This document shows positions 12,217-23,989 of a stretch of 42,394 nucleotides of DNA, piece by piece. The notes below the pieces were generated by a model. That model was given only the letters and a program-made list of their open reading frames with translations, was not told the DNA's origin and did no database searches. Position numbers and translations under genes: made by a program. Each line of letters starts with the position of its first letter. Within the stretch, counting starts at the first letter, position 1. This stretch comes from Beroe ovata (lineage: Eukaryota; Ctenophora; Nuda; Beroida; Beroidae). Location of the stretch: the NCBI GenBank assembly GCA_946803715.1, contig CAMPET010000037.1:271181-313574 (forward strand), given 5' to 3'.

Positions 12217-13542
12217 TTAAACACCGTTAGAGATCGGTCTTCTCTCTGAGTTATCGCTCCTTGGTGCGGCACAGCAGTAAATACAGCAGAGCACTGCCTC
12301 GACGAAGCAGACAAGGGCCATGGTTCCAGTACTCCATCTGAATGACAGGTACTGGTCCATGAAACCTGCCAGAGTGCTCCCGAGGAACCCGCCCAGAGGG
12401 AATGATGCACAGTAGATGGACACGAGCACATTGGATGCCCATCTTGGTAGCGAGCCTTGTTGACTCCTGTACACGTCAAATGCAATTGGAAGAGTGGGGA
12501 TACAAGCCAGGGGGATTACAATTCCCAAGACAGCTAGAGCAGAAAGGAGCTGCGCTTTGGAGGGCGATATGAAGGTAAGGAGGGGGAGGGGACCTAGGAA
12601 CATGTAACTCAGGGGCATGAGGATTGAGGAGAGTGCCATGGCATAGTGAGGATTGAACTTGTCAATGAGGATTCCCCATATGGGAGAAGAAACACAGATG
12701 AAGATATCGTTTAGGAGGAGGGCACTCCCAGTCCATACCACCCCCTCGCCCAGGAAGTCATAGACATAGATAGAGATTATGGGGTAGTGGAAAGTGTTGA
12801 GAACCTGCATAACGGTCTGGTGGAAGAATGGGAAGAGAATCCATGGATTGAGCACTGACTTTTTGACCGGCTTCACATCATTCTCGGGTTCATCCTCGTC
12901 TTGTTTTCCATCAAGTGGAACAGTGAATGCAGCTGGGATACCACATAGGGCGAACACTGACCCAAGCAGAATGAAGACTATCTTTAGACCACCGTTGGAG
13001 TATATGACACTCCCAAGGAAGGGTCCGAACGCGAGGGCTCCATTGAGGACTCCCTCTCCAATTGCTGTGGTAGTGGCCACTTTATCAGGGTAGATAGAGA
13101 CCAGCCCGGCAAAGGAGGTGACCTCCAGCACCCCTGCTAATGCTCCGCTCAGGGCTCTGGTAAAGGTACCCAGTACTTCATAGAACACCGGTTCGAAGAA
13201 GTTATCCACAAGAGCAAAGAGCATGGTGGACACGCCTAGAGCAACTGCAGTGCCTGTCAGGAGTGGCCTTGTCGGGTAATTGTTCATCAGATGGGGAGTC
13301 ACAAGACAAGCGATAAGGACACCGAGACAGCAGAAACCTATGAAGATGCCGTTCCAGATGGGATCAATACCACGGGATCGGTTGTATAGAGGGAAAAATG
13401 CATTTGGGAACTCATAAGACAGACTGGATATGAAGATGACAAGACACGCTAAGCAGACCAATATGGGCTTACTGAGGATGGAGCCGGGAACCATCTTTTT
13501 CTCTGCACTTGTTTCTACCACTTTGCGACTGTCTTCTATCAT
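12217..13542 (-). CDS. MFS transporter, SLC18B1-like, single coding exon
   Basis: 441-residue polytopic transporter, a normal length for a 12-TM major facilitator. After a polar N-terminus, TM1 follows at about residues 28-48. An N-half loop carries the signature-like NRSRGIDPIWNGIFIGFCC. TM4-5 contain RALSGALAGVLEVTSFAG, resembling the ARALQGIGAA-type motif of the SLC18 group, and TM5 has EGVLNGALAFGPFLGS. A charged cytosolic loop (GKQDEDEPENDVKPVKK) separates the halves. The C-half has LIDKFNPHYA after TM8 and SFPLGGFLGSTLAGF in TM11. Vertebrate SLC18B1 is a vesicular polyamine transporter; substrate here is unknown, proton exchange is inferred from family. The coding region has no intron, unlike most neighbours. 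The ATG at 13540-13542 is the first in frame. Confidence 0.8.
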   Translation of the reverse strand: MIEDSRKVVETSAEKKMVPGSILSKPILVCLACLVIFISSLSYEFPNAFFPLYNRSRGIDPIWNGIFIGFCCLGVLIACLVTPHLMNNYPTRPLLTGTAVALGVSTMLFALVDNFFEPVFYEVLGTFTRALSGALAGVLEVTSFAGLVSIYPDKVATTTAIGEGVLNGALAFGPFLGSVIYSNGGLKIVFILLGSVFALCGIPAAFTVPLDGKQDEDEPENDVKPVKKSVLNPWILFPFFHQTVMQVLNTFHYPIISIYVYDFLGEGVVWTGSALLLNDIFICVSSPIWGILIDKFNPHYAMALSSILMPLSYMFLGPLPLLTFISPSKAQLLSALAVLGIVIPLACIPTLPIAFDVYRSQQGSLPRWASNVLVSIYCASFPLGGFLGSTLAGFMDQYLSFRWSTGTMALVCFVEAVLCCIYCCAAPRSDNSERRPISNGV

Positions 13543-14560
13543 AAACTATGATTCTCTGCCCCTGTGCAGATGATGAGGTTATAGTTACTTAGTTAATTTT
13601 TCAAGTAAGTTCAATTGCATCTCTGGATTATGCGGGGTTTTTGTGAGGACTCAGATTGTCTGTAATGTTATGAAGTTTACCATGATAGCAGGATTACTCA
13701 AGGGTTACAATAGCATCAATCAGCAAAACATTTTGTCAATACTCACAACTTATGCAACAATTACGAAAATAATAAACGAAAAAGGCGATAATTGTTCTTC
13801 ATTCTGTCTCAATTTTCCCAGCTGAACCTCGCCTATTTCGGAACACTTTCATCAAATGAACATCTCACTTACGTTAGATGTGCTACCCTTTAGTAACCCC
13901 CAAGTTAAGCTACCCTGGACTTAAGAGGTTAAAAACCATTTCTGAATGGAAAAGTTTGGGCGTCGTCCTCAAAAATGAGTAGGCTATAATGCGGTCTGTC
14001 TCCAGAATGGGGGGGGTAAATTTTTTCGCTTCCCAAGAAGGCGGTTTAGCACAGTAACGAGGAAGCATCTAATTAAAACTGATTTTCATTGGTCTCTCGA
14101 GGATTCCTCATGAGGATTCCTCATACTTTAATTATTTTTAGAGCAGCCTTTCTCGTCGGGGAAAACCGTCGTTATATCTGTAATAGTGAGGAACCAACTT
14201 CAATACTTTGAACTGAGCTGAGTGAGGTGTGCAGTTTTAGGTTACCCAGAGCAAGCATGGCAGCACACACTCTGTTTTGTGTGTTACAAATCGCAAGAAG
14301 TCACAGAAGTAACGTGATAAGATAGGTAACAGTTGCATTGATCTTGAAGAGAATTAAATGGTCTAAGCTGGTCCACCATCCTCTTCTCCTGGTTACAATT
14401 GAAAACAAGGGTCGAAGTTTTATCACCTCAATTCTCACACCGCTTATCTGCTTTCCCTCTCTTACATGTTGTAAACAGCTTCTTTTCTTGGTGGTCAGGT
14501 TCTCGGAAAACTAAACTATGCGATAATAAGTAACGATAGGTAAGTTAGCAAGTGTTGCAG
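13543..14560. other. Intergenic region between divergent genes
   Basis: Lies between the transporter (-) and the F-box gene (+), and should hold both promoters and the missing first exon(s) of the F-box gene. A short ATG frame at 14257 is a candidate first exon without a clear donor. A direct repeat of ATGAGGATTCCTC-like 13-mers sits at 14099-14126. I see nothing else. Confidence 0.45.
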
Positions 14561-14728
14561 ATATGTGATGACATTCTACTTTCAGATGTGAAAGTTCCCT
14601 ACAGAAGTGATCAAGGGGTGAGTAAAATACTACCTATGTGTTTGAGACACACACACACACACACACACNNNNNNNNNNNNNNNNNNNNNNNNNNNNNNNN
14701 NNNNNNNNNNNNNNNNNNNNNNNNNNNN

Positions 14729-14770
<42 letters not shown>

Positions 14771-17495
14771 ACAAACACACAGGTTCAGTGGACCCAGCTT
14801 CCTGCGGAGATATGGGTAAAGATTATGAGCTACGTTCCTCACTGCGACTTATTCCAACTGATGCAGACTTGTTCATATCTCAACAACATCTCCTCCGATA
14901 CGTCCATTTGTAAGTTGTTGTTTCGAAGTTACTAAGAGGTAAAATTTTCATGAAAATTTTGTCGCCTCATCGATGTCGGATTCTACGCGAATTCTCATGT
15001 AGCTGAGAAAATTCCTTGCTAAACTTCCTCCGACAACGTTTTTCTGTGTTTTTTTGGAAATTTTGTGCATCCATCTGTAAAATGTAGCAATTTACTGGTC
15101 GAGCATTCATCATGCAACTTTTTAATTTGATGTTTTAATAAGGAAAGAATTTTGAGTTTTAGAAATCTTGAATTTAAGAAATCAATTCCAGGTATCTGTA
15201 CTTCGCTTTTCGCCAATTATTATTAAGAGTCAGACTCCTGCATTCAATTCATGAATATTATTTACGAAGCATGATTTATGCACTTGTCGTAACCTCAACA
15301 TTTTGAATTTCTCAGTTCGTTTTCACAATTATATGTTCTCCAAGTTTTAATTTCACTCGCATGCTCACAGTTTAGTGTATGTGTTGTTTAACTTTTTGCT
15401 GGATGCAAACTAAACATCGCAGACTTCACAAGCATGTGAATGTTCAAGAATGAAGTATGTGATAGTTTCTGGCGCGCGCGAGCGACAAGCATTTCTTTCA
15501 CGCTGAAACGTAACTTTTTCATTGTTTACGTCAACTTTTTGAATTTAATTTCCCGTAGCGCCGCGCATTTGTCCTTGACGATCAAGAATTGAGTGAATAA
15601 TATGCTGTGTTACCATGGGGACAATGTCCAAATATTTCATTACTTCACGATGTTTTGGGGTTCATGTTTCGCACTAACTATTATAACCTTCGTAAATTAT
15701 AACCTTCGTAAATGTGTATTGCATGCATGTGAGCTCTATCTCTTTAAGATTCAGGTGTCGAATCTTTAATAAAATCTTGAAAATGCAGCCTGCAATTCGT
15801 GTCATGCACTAGTCACTACCTCTAAAAACAGTACCTACATGAAATCCAACTCGTGAAATCCATGTTAAGGTGAATGCCCAAGGTAAAGTGTTACTGAGTT
15901 ATGTACCATAATAACTACAATTTCTTATTTCAGGGAGCAGTATCACAGTTTCAAACAAAGCCCTGGTGGACAGTGATTTGGAGAGTATTGCAGAACGGAA
16001 CCCCCGGACTTTGGTGCTGAGTGGTTGTGATGGGGGGAAGCTAACCACTGCCGGGGTACGGTCACTGTTTCGGTCCTGTGCAGCTTCTCTCAGGGTAAGT
16101 GGTCTCAGGTCTCATGAGGATAGCTATTAGGTTTACTCACCTGGAATCTTCGTGCAATTTTGGACTTCGTAGTGGTACGTTTTGATCACAATAATTTCAT
16201 TTTGATAACCCTCGAGTGACACAGTTGGTCGATAATGATTTGAAATAGGGGCATCGGGGTATATAAAGTGACTACTACACTCCTGCATTAGCATAGACAC
16301 CGAGGTTTGTGATAGCTAACCCCTTCTGTTACAGGAGCTAACAGTAACAGATTGTAAGGGAGGTGAGTTGGTGAGTTCCTCACTTCTGCTTCACGTGTCT
16401 GCACGATGTCAGGACCTCACCTCTGTCCACCTATCCCTCTGTAACATTGGGGACGAGGCTATGTCACAACTAGCTGCCAGAGTACATAGGTCGGTATGTT
16501 GTGTGTTATTGTTGTGCTATTGTTGCCATGTTGTTGCGTTATTGTTGTCATATTGTTGCGTTATTGTACCATAATATCTCCCAGACTGGAGAGAGTTTGT
16601 ATACCGATGTGTAGCGGGATTAAAGACACGAGTTTCAGAGTGCTCCTTCAGAAACACTATCGATCCATCACATGTCTCGATATCACAGGTAATTTGAATG
16701 CAGCATCTTCTATTAATTGCGTCGTGTGACTGTAGTAGTTGAGGCATCTAGGACATTCACCCCTACTCATCCTACCCTCCTCTCTCTACAACTTCAATAT
16801 AGAAACTCCTCGTCCTTTTCATGCTTTGTTTTTGAGTCTGTGGTTCTGATTACAAACACGATCTTCCCTCTCTAATCATCTCCCCTCTGTGCCCAGGTTG
16901 TTACCACATCTCAGCTGATGCCATATCTCTGCTCTCGCTCTGCCCCTCCCTCTCACAACTTTACCTGGGAAACTGTAACCAGGTCTCCTCCACCACCCTC
17001 ACCTCCCTGACCCTCACCTCCCTCACCATTCTCGATATACGCGGGTGTAAGAGTGTCTCCGCGGACAGCGTGATTGAGCTCCTCACCTCCAACCCACACA
17101 TCCACACTCTCTCCCTCTCCCATGTTACCATGGTAACGGACGCGGTGTTAGAACGTGTTTCCCAAGTCCTGCTCAGTCTACAGGTATTGGACTTATCGGG
17201 ATGTATCAAGGTCACTAGCGGGGGCATTCATCACCTCGTGAAGCACCCCATCCAAGCGCTTGATCTTGGATCCACTGCGGTTTCGTTTCGGGGATGTTGT
17301 GCGATAGCGAACTACTTGCCGACCACACTAAACCAGGTTTCGTTCAACTTTTGTTCCGATATCAACGATGAGTGTGTAAGGAAGATTGTGCTCAAGTGTA
17401 AGAAACTGCAGAGGATAAGTTTATTCGGGTGTAGTTATGTAAGGAATGTCGGGGCGTTTTATAAGTTGAACCCTAAATTAATCATTGATGTTTGA
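14561..17495 (+). CDS. F-box / leucine-rich repeat protein (FBXL type)
   Basis: Substrate receptor of an SCF (SKP1-CUL1-F-box) ubiquitin ligase, by family. Exons: 14561-14617, 14783-14909, 15934-16094, 16335-16489, 16585-16688, 16897-17495 (stop TGA 17493-17495); all phases match. Exon 14783-14909 carries the F-box, LPAEIWVKIMSYVPHCDLFQ, and its closing Trp is made across the next junction (T|GG). The rest is about nine irregular leucine-rich repeats of the cysteine-containing type (LVLSGCDGGKLT; LDIRGCKSVSADSVIELL; LQVLDLSGCIKVTSGGI; LQRISLFGCSYVRNVGAF). At least 400 residues are visible. The donor after 16489 is weak (GTCGGT). The initiator Met lies upstream of 14561 and was not found. A 60-N gap lies in the intron just before the F-box exon. 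Confidence 0.85.
14649..14782. repeat. (CA)n microsatellite interrupted by a 60-N gap
   Basis: CA repeats run into N at 14669-14728 and resume to about 14780. True repeat length is unknown. The repeat directly abuts the F-box exon and supplies its acceptor AG (14781-14782). Confidence 0.95.
14910..15933. other. Long intron of the F-box gene
   Basis: About 1 kb of AT-rich intron sequence with a small GCGCGCGCGAGCG block at 15471 and a direct TATAACCTTCGTAAAT-type duplication near 15680-15712. No other gene seen. Confidence 0.6.
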
Positions 17496-17789
17496 GCGGG
17501 TTTTCATACGTTATGTTTCATCAGGTATGGTCAGGTTTAGGGTAGGAAAATAGGTTTTATGTATCATTATGTAAACACTGTTTAACTTTAAGTATTAGAT
17601 AAACTGTTTAGTTGGATTATAAGAAGTCCATACTTTAGTACAAAATTTAAGTTCTGCACATCTTCCCCAAAACTTCAAAAAATTAACAAATTAAAAAGAA
17701 CATGCAAAAAAAGTCAAAGTAGGATTGTGCATTGTGTAATGCCTGATCGAGTCCATCTCTATATAATTATATTCATATAGTTCATCTCA

Positions 17790-19514
17790 CTATTTCGGCT
17801 GGACATTCTCAACAAACCAGCCGTTGATGTTTCCAGCTGGCCAGTAATTGGCCACAGCCACAAACACGTTTCCTATCTGCCCGTATGCAGCTCCCATCTT
17901 CCACGAGCCTGATGTAGGGGTATATTACGTTTGACACCGCTTCTATTCGGATGACACCATTTCATAGGGGTAACTGGGTGTTAGTGTGTACTGTCTTAGT
18001 TATAGTATAGCAACTGACACCAATTGAACTTGTTTGACACCAATTTATAATTATCGACAGTCGACACTAAGATACAACAATTCTTATGACTATGGAGGCA
18101 TTTGGCACCACGTCACCTTTCCACACTATCTGTGAGAAATGTGAGGTATCCAGCTTGAAATCGGAGTTGCTATAGTCATACTCGGGCTCCTCACTGTACC
18201 ACATTGTTGGAACTCGGGTCGCGGCTTCCGTCACCGACAGTTTGTCTCCAACATACTGAAACATGGAGAGTCGACAACGGTGGTTGTATAAGATAACACC
18301 CGACAGCCGACCCTCTGCGCTGGCGACAGTTTTTCCCTGGCGTGAGTCGGTATGGTTAGATCACGATGGAGGGGGGAGGGTGGAATCCTAGAACGCAACG
18401 TCAATGGACATTGTCTGAGGGGAAATCCCACTCCTCAGTCAAGGGATCGGAATGTTCCCCTTGAATTAATTCTGAAAATAACCTGTAGGTAGAGGTTCTC
18501 CCCCATCCCAGCATAATCATCATGTTCCAGTTCCAGCTCTGTGGGTGTCCTGTTCTTGTTCTTGTTGAGCAAGTGCTTCACCCTGCATGATAGGTATGTG
18601 GCTTAGTGGCATTCATGTGGCACTATTGATATTATAGTCAGTGTATGGAGGCAGTAGCTGGCATTTGCATTGTGCCAATGTGCCAGTAGTTGAGGAATGG
18701 TGGTAATGTGGTACCAGTCGTCTTGCAGCCGGCATTGTGGTAGTACTGGTGCTATAATAGCTGGTATTACGGTACCAGTTGGTTCTTTGGTAGCATGGTA
18801 CCTAAAGATACTACTAGGTACTACCTATACAACGCTTACTGCAATCGATCGAGTAGGTTCAAATCCATCACGTTGGCACATTGCCAAAATTCAGTCCTCA
18901 CCATTCTTGGGCGTGTTTCTCACACTTTTTACTCCAAACAAGGTCAGGGCTGGAGTGCGGTCTCCTCAGCCTGTTATGTTCCGACAGAATGATCTTCTGG
19001 AATTCATCCAAACTGAAACACAAGAAAATGTCTCGTGACGCGGCGCAAGCAAGAGAGTTATAATAACTGAAACTATGATATTTCGTCCTGAATCAATGTA
19101 GGTGGTACAGTAAACATCCATGCAAAGGTAGCCAATCTGGCTCCACTCGGTAATGTACCTGGCATCTTTGCAGGGTGGTTCTAGTGCGATAGGTTTCTCC
19201 AGGGGGAGCGATATCATGATACACTGGAAGTGGTACTTTTCCCCGGTGTCACTACGAGTGTAGCACGGTGCTAGTGACACCGCTTTACCACACCTGCGTG
19301 CAGCGCACACCTCACCAGCTCCAGGTGTCACTTTATCATAAGCCACCTTATCAGCTGTAGTAGTAGTCACCTTATCAGTAGTCACTTTATCAGCAGTCAC
19401 TTGATCAGTAGCCACTTTCTTGGAGGTCACAGCTTTTTCAAGGGCATTTTTATTCATGTTTTGTGCCCCTTTATTAGCCGTCCCCTTATTTGCACTTCCC
19501 TTTTTCTTGGTCAT
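17790..19514 (-). CDS. GAPR-1-like CAP protein, copy 1, with extended N-terminus
   Basis: CAP superfamily protein (SCP/TAPS, PR-1 fold), closest in layout to the intracellular GAPR-1/GLIPR2 group. Exons: 19159-19514, 18902-19012, 18483-18582, 18117-18255, 17790-17908; phases agree, giving 274 residues. No signal peptide is visible. The N-terminus has Lys-rich repeats with a recurring (T/A)DKVT unit, then a Cys-containing segment (VCAARRCGKAVSLAPCYTR). The CAP domain starts at ILSEHNRLRRPHSSPDLVWS. The four family site residues are present: His in LELEHDDYAGMGENL, Glu in MGENL, Glu in MWYSEEPEYDY and His in SHFSQIVWKG. The domain ends with the NYWPAGNINGWFVENV motif. First-exon donor is the unusual GCCAG|GTACAT, shared with copy 2. 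Start ATG 19512-19514 was chosen as the first Met before MTKKKGS; one at 19583 is also in frame. Confidence 0.85.
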
Positions 19515-19639
19515 AGCAAGTTTTGACGATGGACTGCGTGAGCGGTAGCGTGTGTAACAACAAACAACACGGGATATGTTCAATAGTTGCGTCTACAACA
19601 GCAGGTGGTAACAATAGGGAAGAGTCTACTATAGTTTAC

Positions 19640-20062
19640 CTATACATGTGTGTGTGTCTGTGTGTGCGAGTGAGTGAGTGTCTGTGTGTGTGTGTTTGCG
19701 TGTGCGAGTGAGTGAGTGAGTGCCTATGTGGTGTGTGTTTGTGTGTCTGTGTGTGTCAGAGCGCGAGTGTGTGTGCGTGTGTGTCTGTGTCTGTGTGTGA
19801 CCTGTGGGTGTTTGTCTACAAAGATTACTGCAGTGTGTCTTTGACTGCGTGTGTTTGTTATTGTATTTGTTTGTCTGTCATAGTGTGTTTGTATTGACTA
19901 TTGAGTTTGCTTGTCTGTTACAGTGTGTTTGTTTGTGTTTGTATTGACTATTGTATTTGTTTGTCTGTCATAGTGTGTTTATTTGTGTTTGTATTGACTA
20001 TTGAGTTCGTTTGTTTGTTATAATGTGTTTGTTTGTATTTGTATTGACTATTGAGGCAACGA
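19640..20062. repeat. TG-rich simple repeat passing into a ~57-bp minisatellite
   Basis: 19640-19800 is (TG)n/GAGTGAGTG simple sequence. From about 19835 to 20062 a unit containing TGTATTGACTATTGAGTTTG and TTGTCTGTCATAGTGTG repeats about four times. It lies just upstream of CAP copy 1. Confidence 0.8.
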
Positions 20063-20642
20063 TTGTTTACGCTAGTACAAAGAGGGAAATTCCCGCGCTC
20101 TTCCCAAATTCCACGATAAATATAATGAGAGCGATTGTTTGGAGTACTGTAATTGGACACGAATTTGTTTGGGTTCATGCCTCCACTAGAAGTTATCCCG
20201 TCGCTTGACCAGACACAAAAAAGTACTCCTGTTTATGACAGCTTCTGCAGCTATGCCGCAGGGAATCTGCAAAAACTGATCGCTGCAAAAACAACCCTTA
20301 CAACTTCCGACCGCATATTAAGCTGTGACGTCCCTACTTTTTTGCGACAAAACATATTCATCAAGATTGACTTCTTAAAAGTTGAAAATTAACTTTCAAA
20401 ATACAGTTAAACTATTTGAAATAAATTGCTAAAAAGGTCAAGAATAATAGTGATATGCCAAGAAAACAATGTAAAAAGAGCCCAAAGAGATGATTCTTAT
20501 TGAAAAGGGTTAACATTTTACTCAAATTTCTGTGTTTATCAACGAGTATACAAAACAGACTACAAACTCATATCGCTATCGATGTCTTATACACTACAAA
20601 ATATACACCCCACCCTTCTGTAAAGCAGTAATCGGGAGTGTA

Positions 20643-22331
20643 TCAGTTATCTTTCTTATCATGTACATTCTCTAGAAACCAGCCGTTGATGTTCCCAGCT
20701 GGCCAGTAATTGGCCACAGCCACAAACACGTTTCCTATCTGACCGTATGCAGCTCCCATCTTCCACGAGCCTGATTATAGGGTGAAATTATGTAGCCTGA
20801 TTATAGGGTAAAACTATGTAGGGTAAACTATGTTTAGCAGTTGTAGTACCACGTGTTGTATTAATAACGTGTGGTATGAATAACGTGTTGTAGTACAATG
20901 AATAACGTGTTGTATAAGCAACGTGTTGTTTAAAACACCACGTATACGTCCCCTACGTCACATTCCTAAGTGACGTGATACTGACGGGACACTGACGTGG
21001 TATAATTGACGTGATACTGAAATGGTATTGACGTTATACTGACAATGACATGGTATTGACGTGATACTGACATGGTATTGACGTGACACTGAAATGGTAT
21101 TGACGTGACACTGACAGTGTATTGACATGATACTGACATGGTATTGACATGATACTGACATGGTATTGATGTGATACTGACATGGTATTGACGTGACACT
21201 GACATGGTATTGACGTGATACTGACATGGTATTGACGTGATACTGACGTGGTATTGACGTGATACTGACATGGTACTTGCCTGACCGCTCAACATATTGT
21301 ACCACCCACCTTTCCACACGACTTGAGTGAAGTGGGAGGAGTTCTCGTCGTACTCGGAGTTGTTGTAGTTGTAGTCCGGTTCCTCGCTATACCAGTTACG
21401 TGAGACACGATTAGCAGCCTCCGTAGCGGACAGCGTGTTGCCCACAGACTGGGGATGGGAGGAGGGGATGAATGGTGGGTTGTGGGATGGGAGAGGGAGA
21501 GAGAGAAGGAGCCTCTTGTACTGTTTATATTCATATCGATACCAAAGACCCTCTCATTCTCTTATCCCCCACTCTCCCACCCTTCCTTCTCGCTCACACC
21601 ACACATATAAGCGCTAATTTGTGATGGTCCTGCCTATATCAATAATATGTTGCCCAAACCTGTAGGTAAAGGTTTTCTCCCATGCCTGCATAATCGTCAT
21701 GTTCCAGCTCCAGATCAGCAGGTTTCCTATCTTTGTTCTTCTCCAGTAGATGACGCACCCTGACAAATTAATATAGGGTGTGCTTAGAACACGCCACTAT
21801 CTGCAGATGGGTGTTTGTTCGAGTGTGTGTATAAGAGTGGGTCTGCATATGAGTATGTGTCTGTCAGTGTCTGTCAGTGTCTGTGTTTGTCTGGGTGTGG
21901 CATACATACCACATCTGGGCGTGCTCCTCGCATTTCTTGCTCCACGTCAGACTGGGGCTGCCGTGAGGGCCCCTCAGTCGGTTGTGTTCCGACAGTATGA
22001 CGCTCTCAAAATCTCCCAAACTGAAACAGGACAATATAGAGCAATTAGAAGCTGGGTGCCGAGGCATGACTCACGAATACAATCGAATTTATCGACCTCC
22101 ATTCTCATGATCGTTGCAGGATTGGTTGTAGGATATCAATACTATTTAATACTCGGTAATTATGTACCTGGCATCTTTGCAGGGTGGTTCGAGTGCGATA
22201 GGTTTCTCCAGGGGGAGCGATATCATGATACACTGGAAGTGGTACTTTTCCCCGGTGTCAGTACGGGTGTAGCACGGTGCTAGTGACACCGCTTTACCGC
22301 ACCTCCGTGCAGCGCACACCTCAGAACTCAT
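20643..22331 (-). CDS. GAPR-1-like CAP protein, copy 2
   Basis: Tandem paralogue of the CAP gene at 17790-19514, same strand. Exons: 22168-22331 (ATG 22329-22331), 21910-22020, 21660-21759, 21310-21448, 20643-20770. Exons 2, 3 and 4 have exactly the same lengths as in copy 1 (111, 100, 139 bp). The product is 213 residues. The DKVT-rich N-terminal extension is absent; the protein begins MSSEVCAARRCGKAVSLAPC. All four CAP-site residues are kept (LELEHDDYAGMGENL, NWYSEEPDYNY, SHFTQVVWKG), and the end reads NYWPAGNINGWFLENVHDK. No signal peptide, so cytosolic or Golgi/membrane-associated as for GAPR-1 (inference). The fourth intron holds a 22-bp minisatellite. Confidence 0.85.
20961..21281. repeat. 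11/22-bp minisatellite in CAP copy 2 intron
   Basis: Alternating 11-mers TGACATGGTAT and TGACGTGATAC form a 22-bp unit repeated about 14 times with drift. It lies between exons 21310-21448 and 20643-20770. On the minus strand it stays open and makes a false low-complexity extension (QYHVSITSIP repeats). Confidence 0.9.
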
Positions 22332-23989
22332 GATAAGTAGAACCTTCTATAAGAAGTTTCGTATAGAACCGGAAGCGGAACTTTTTCAAATAATTAAGAA
22401 ATTGAGGGTATCAGTGAGCTGCAAAGTACAAATTATTGAACAAATTGCATTATTAAGTAATTAGGTTGTACCGAGAGCGCAAAAAAACAGTTATGGTATT
22501 GGTAGTTAGTTCTGGACATCCGAAAAGATTAGTTATTCAAAGAAAAGCTAGGAAAAGTGACAAACGCTATCACAAAATCTGTGGATGTATTTGTAATTTA
22601 AGAAAATATAATAAGGAGTGCAGAGGATTTATACTACAGAGGATTTATACTGCCGAGTTGTATGCGTAATTCGATTCACACGCTGCCTTATTATTCACTC
22701 GGTATGGGGCATAAATGAGGGCGATCGCGTCATACCAATACATCCGGCTAACTCTACATTCTGCAATAAATGCAACTCATCCGGGCTCAACGCATTTTAT
22801 TTACGAAATCGTCATATAAAAAAGTAAAACCAGTACGAACCACTTTTCGAGGAAATCGATTCCAAGATTGATGATACCTACTGATAAATTCTAGGAATTC
22901 CACAACAATCCATTTCCGAATCCCGAGTATTGGAAAATAACGGCTTGCAATTAAAAGGAATTAAAATTAAAATTAAAAGGAAAATTGTGATCGAATGATT
23001 TTTAATTAAAAGGAAAATTGTGATCGAATGATTTTTAATTTTGGACGCTTTTATTTCAAAATTTTGTAGACGATCAAAATGGATTCATTGATAACTGACT
23101 AGCTACCTCACAATGAATTGCTATATCAATATGGCACGGGCACATAGCCTCATGATCACATCACAAAGTCAGAAGTCTCACATCACAAAGTCACAAGGGT
23201 TTCATATCATATATGGAAGCTCCACAACATCAATCCACCATTCCACCCGGCATGTATAACATAAGTTAACTTGATCACGGAACACGAGTGGTCACTGGTC
23301 ATGACTCAATTGATATCTGGGGTTGTAATCGTACTCAAAGCAAAGTAAGTTTAATTGCGCCACAGCTTCGTTTTAGTTTTACCTCGACTATCACTAAGCG
23401 AATCTTATGGGCGCTCAATTTCAAATTATGAGTAGTTCTAGGAGGGCAAATATAAGCTTGACTTGAAGTTGAATTTTGCTCAAATTTTACCTTTCAGAGC
23501 ATTTCTGAACGAGTGTGAATGTAATTTGATTTTGAGTGTATGAAATTTGTACGATTTGCGCAATTTAGACGCATTTTAAAGCTCTAAGTCTAATTGCGCT
23601 CAGTAGACTCAAAAGTGACGCTATGGCATTGGCATGGAGGCACATTAACTTTTTCGTTAACACGTGGCAAGGATTCTCGCAGATTCAGCTCATGAACAAA
23701 GTCAATGAAACTATGAGCTATGATAACAAAGGAATGGTCGCCCGAGATCAATGTTGTATCAAGAGGACGGAATCATTGTTTATCTTGGAGTTTGACTCGG
23801 ATTGTTTATTCTATCGCGCAATGGTCATATAATGCCGGTGAATTGTGAGTGTGTTCGTGTGTGTCTGTCTGAGTACAAAATGCGTTTGTTTATGTACTGT
23901 ACGCTACGTGTTTGTTTATGTTGTTAATGTTATTATATGTGTACGAATGCGCGTAGTTTTACAAGTTGAGGTAGGGCATTCTTCAAAAC

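Noticed and set aside
18845-18870. tRNA-like GGTTCAAATCC box
   Set aside because: The flanking bases do not form a T-arm stem and no acceptor or anticodon arm is present; it is in a CAP gene intron.
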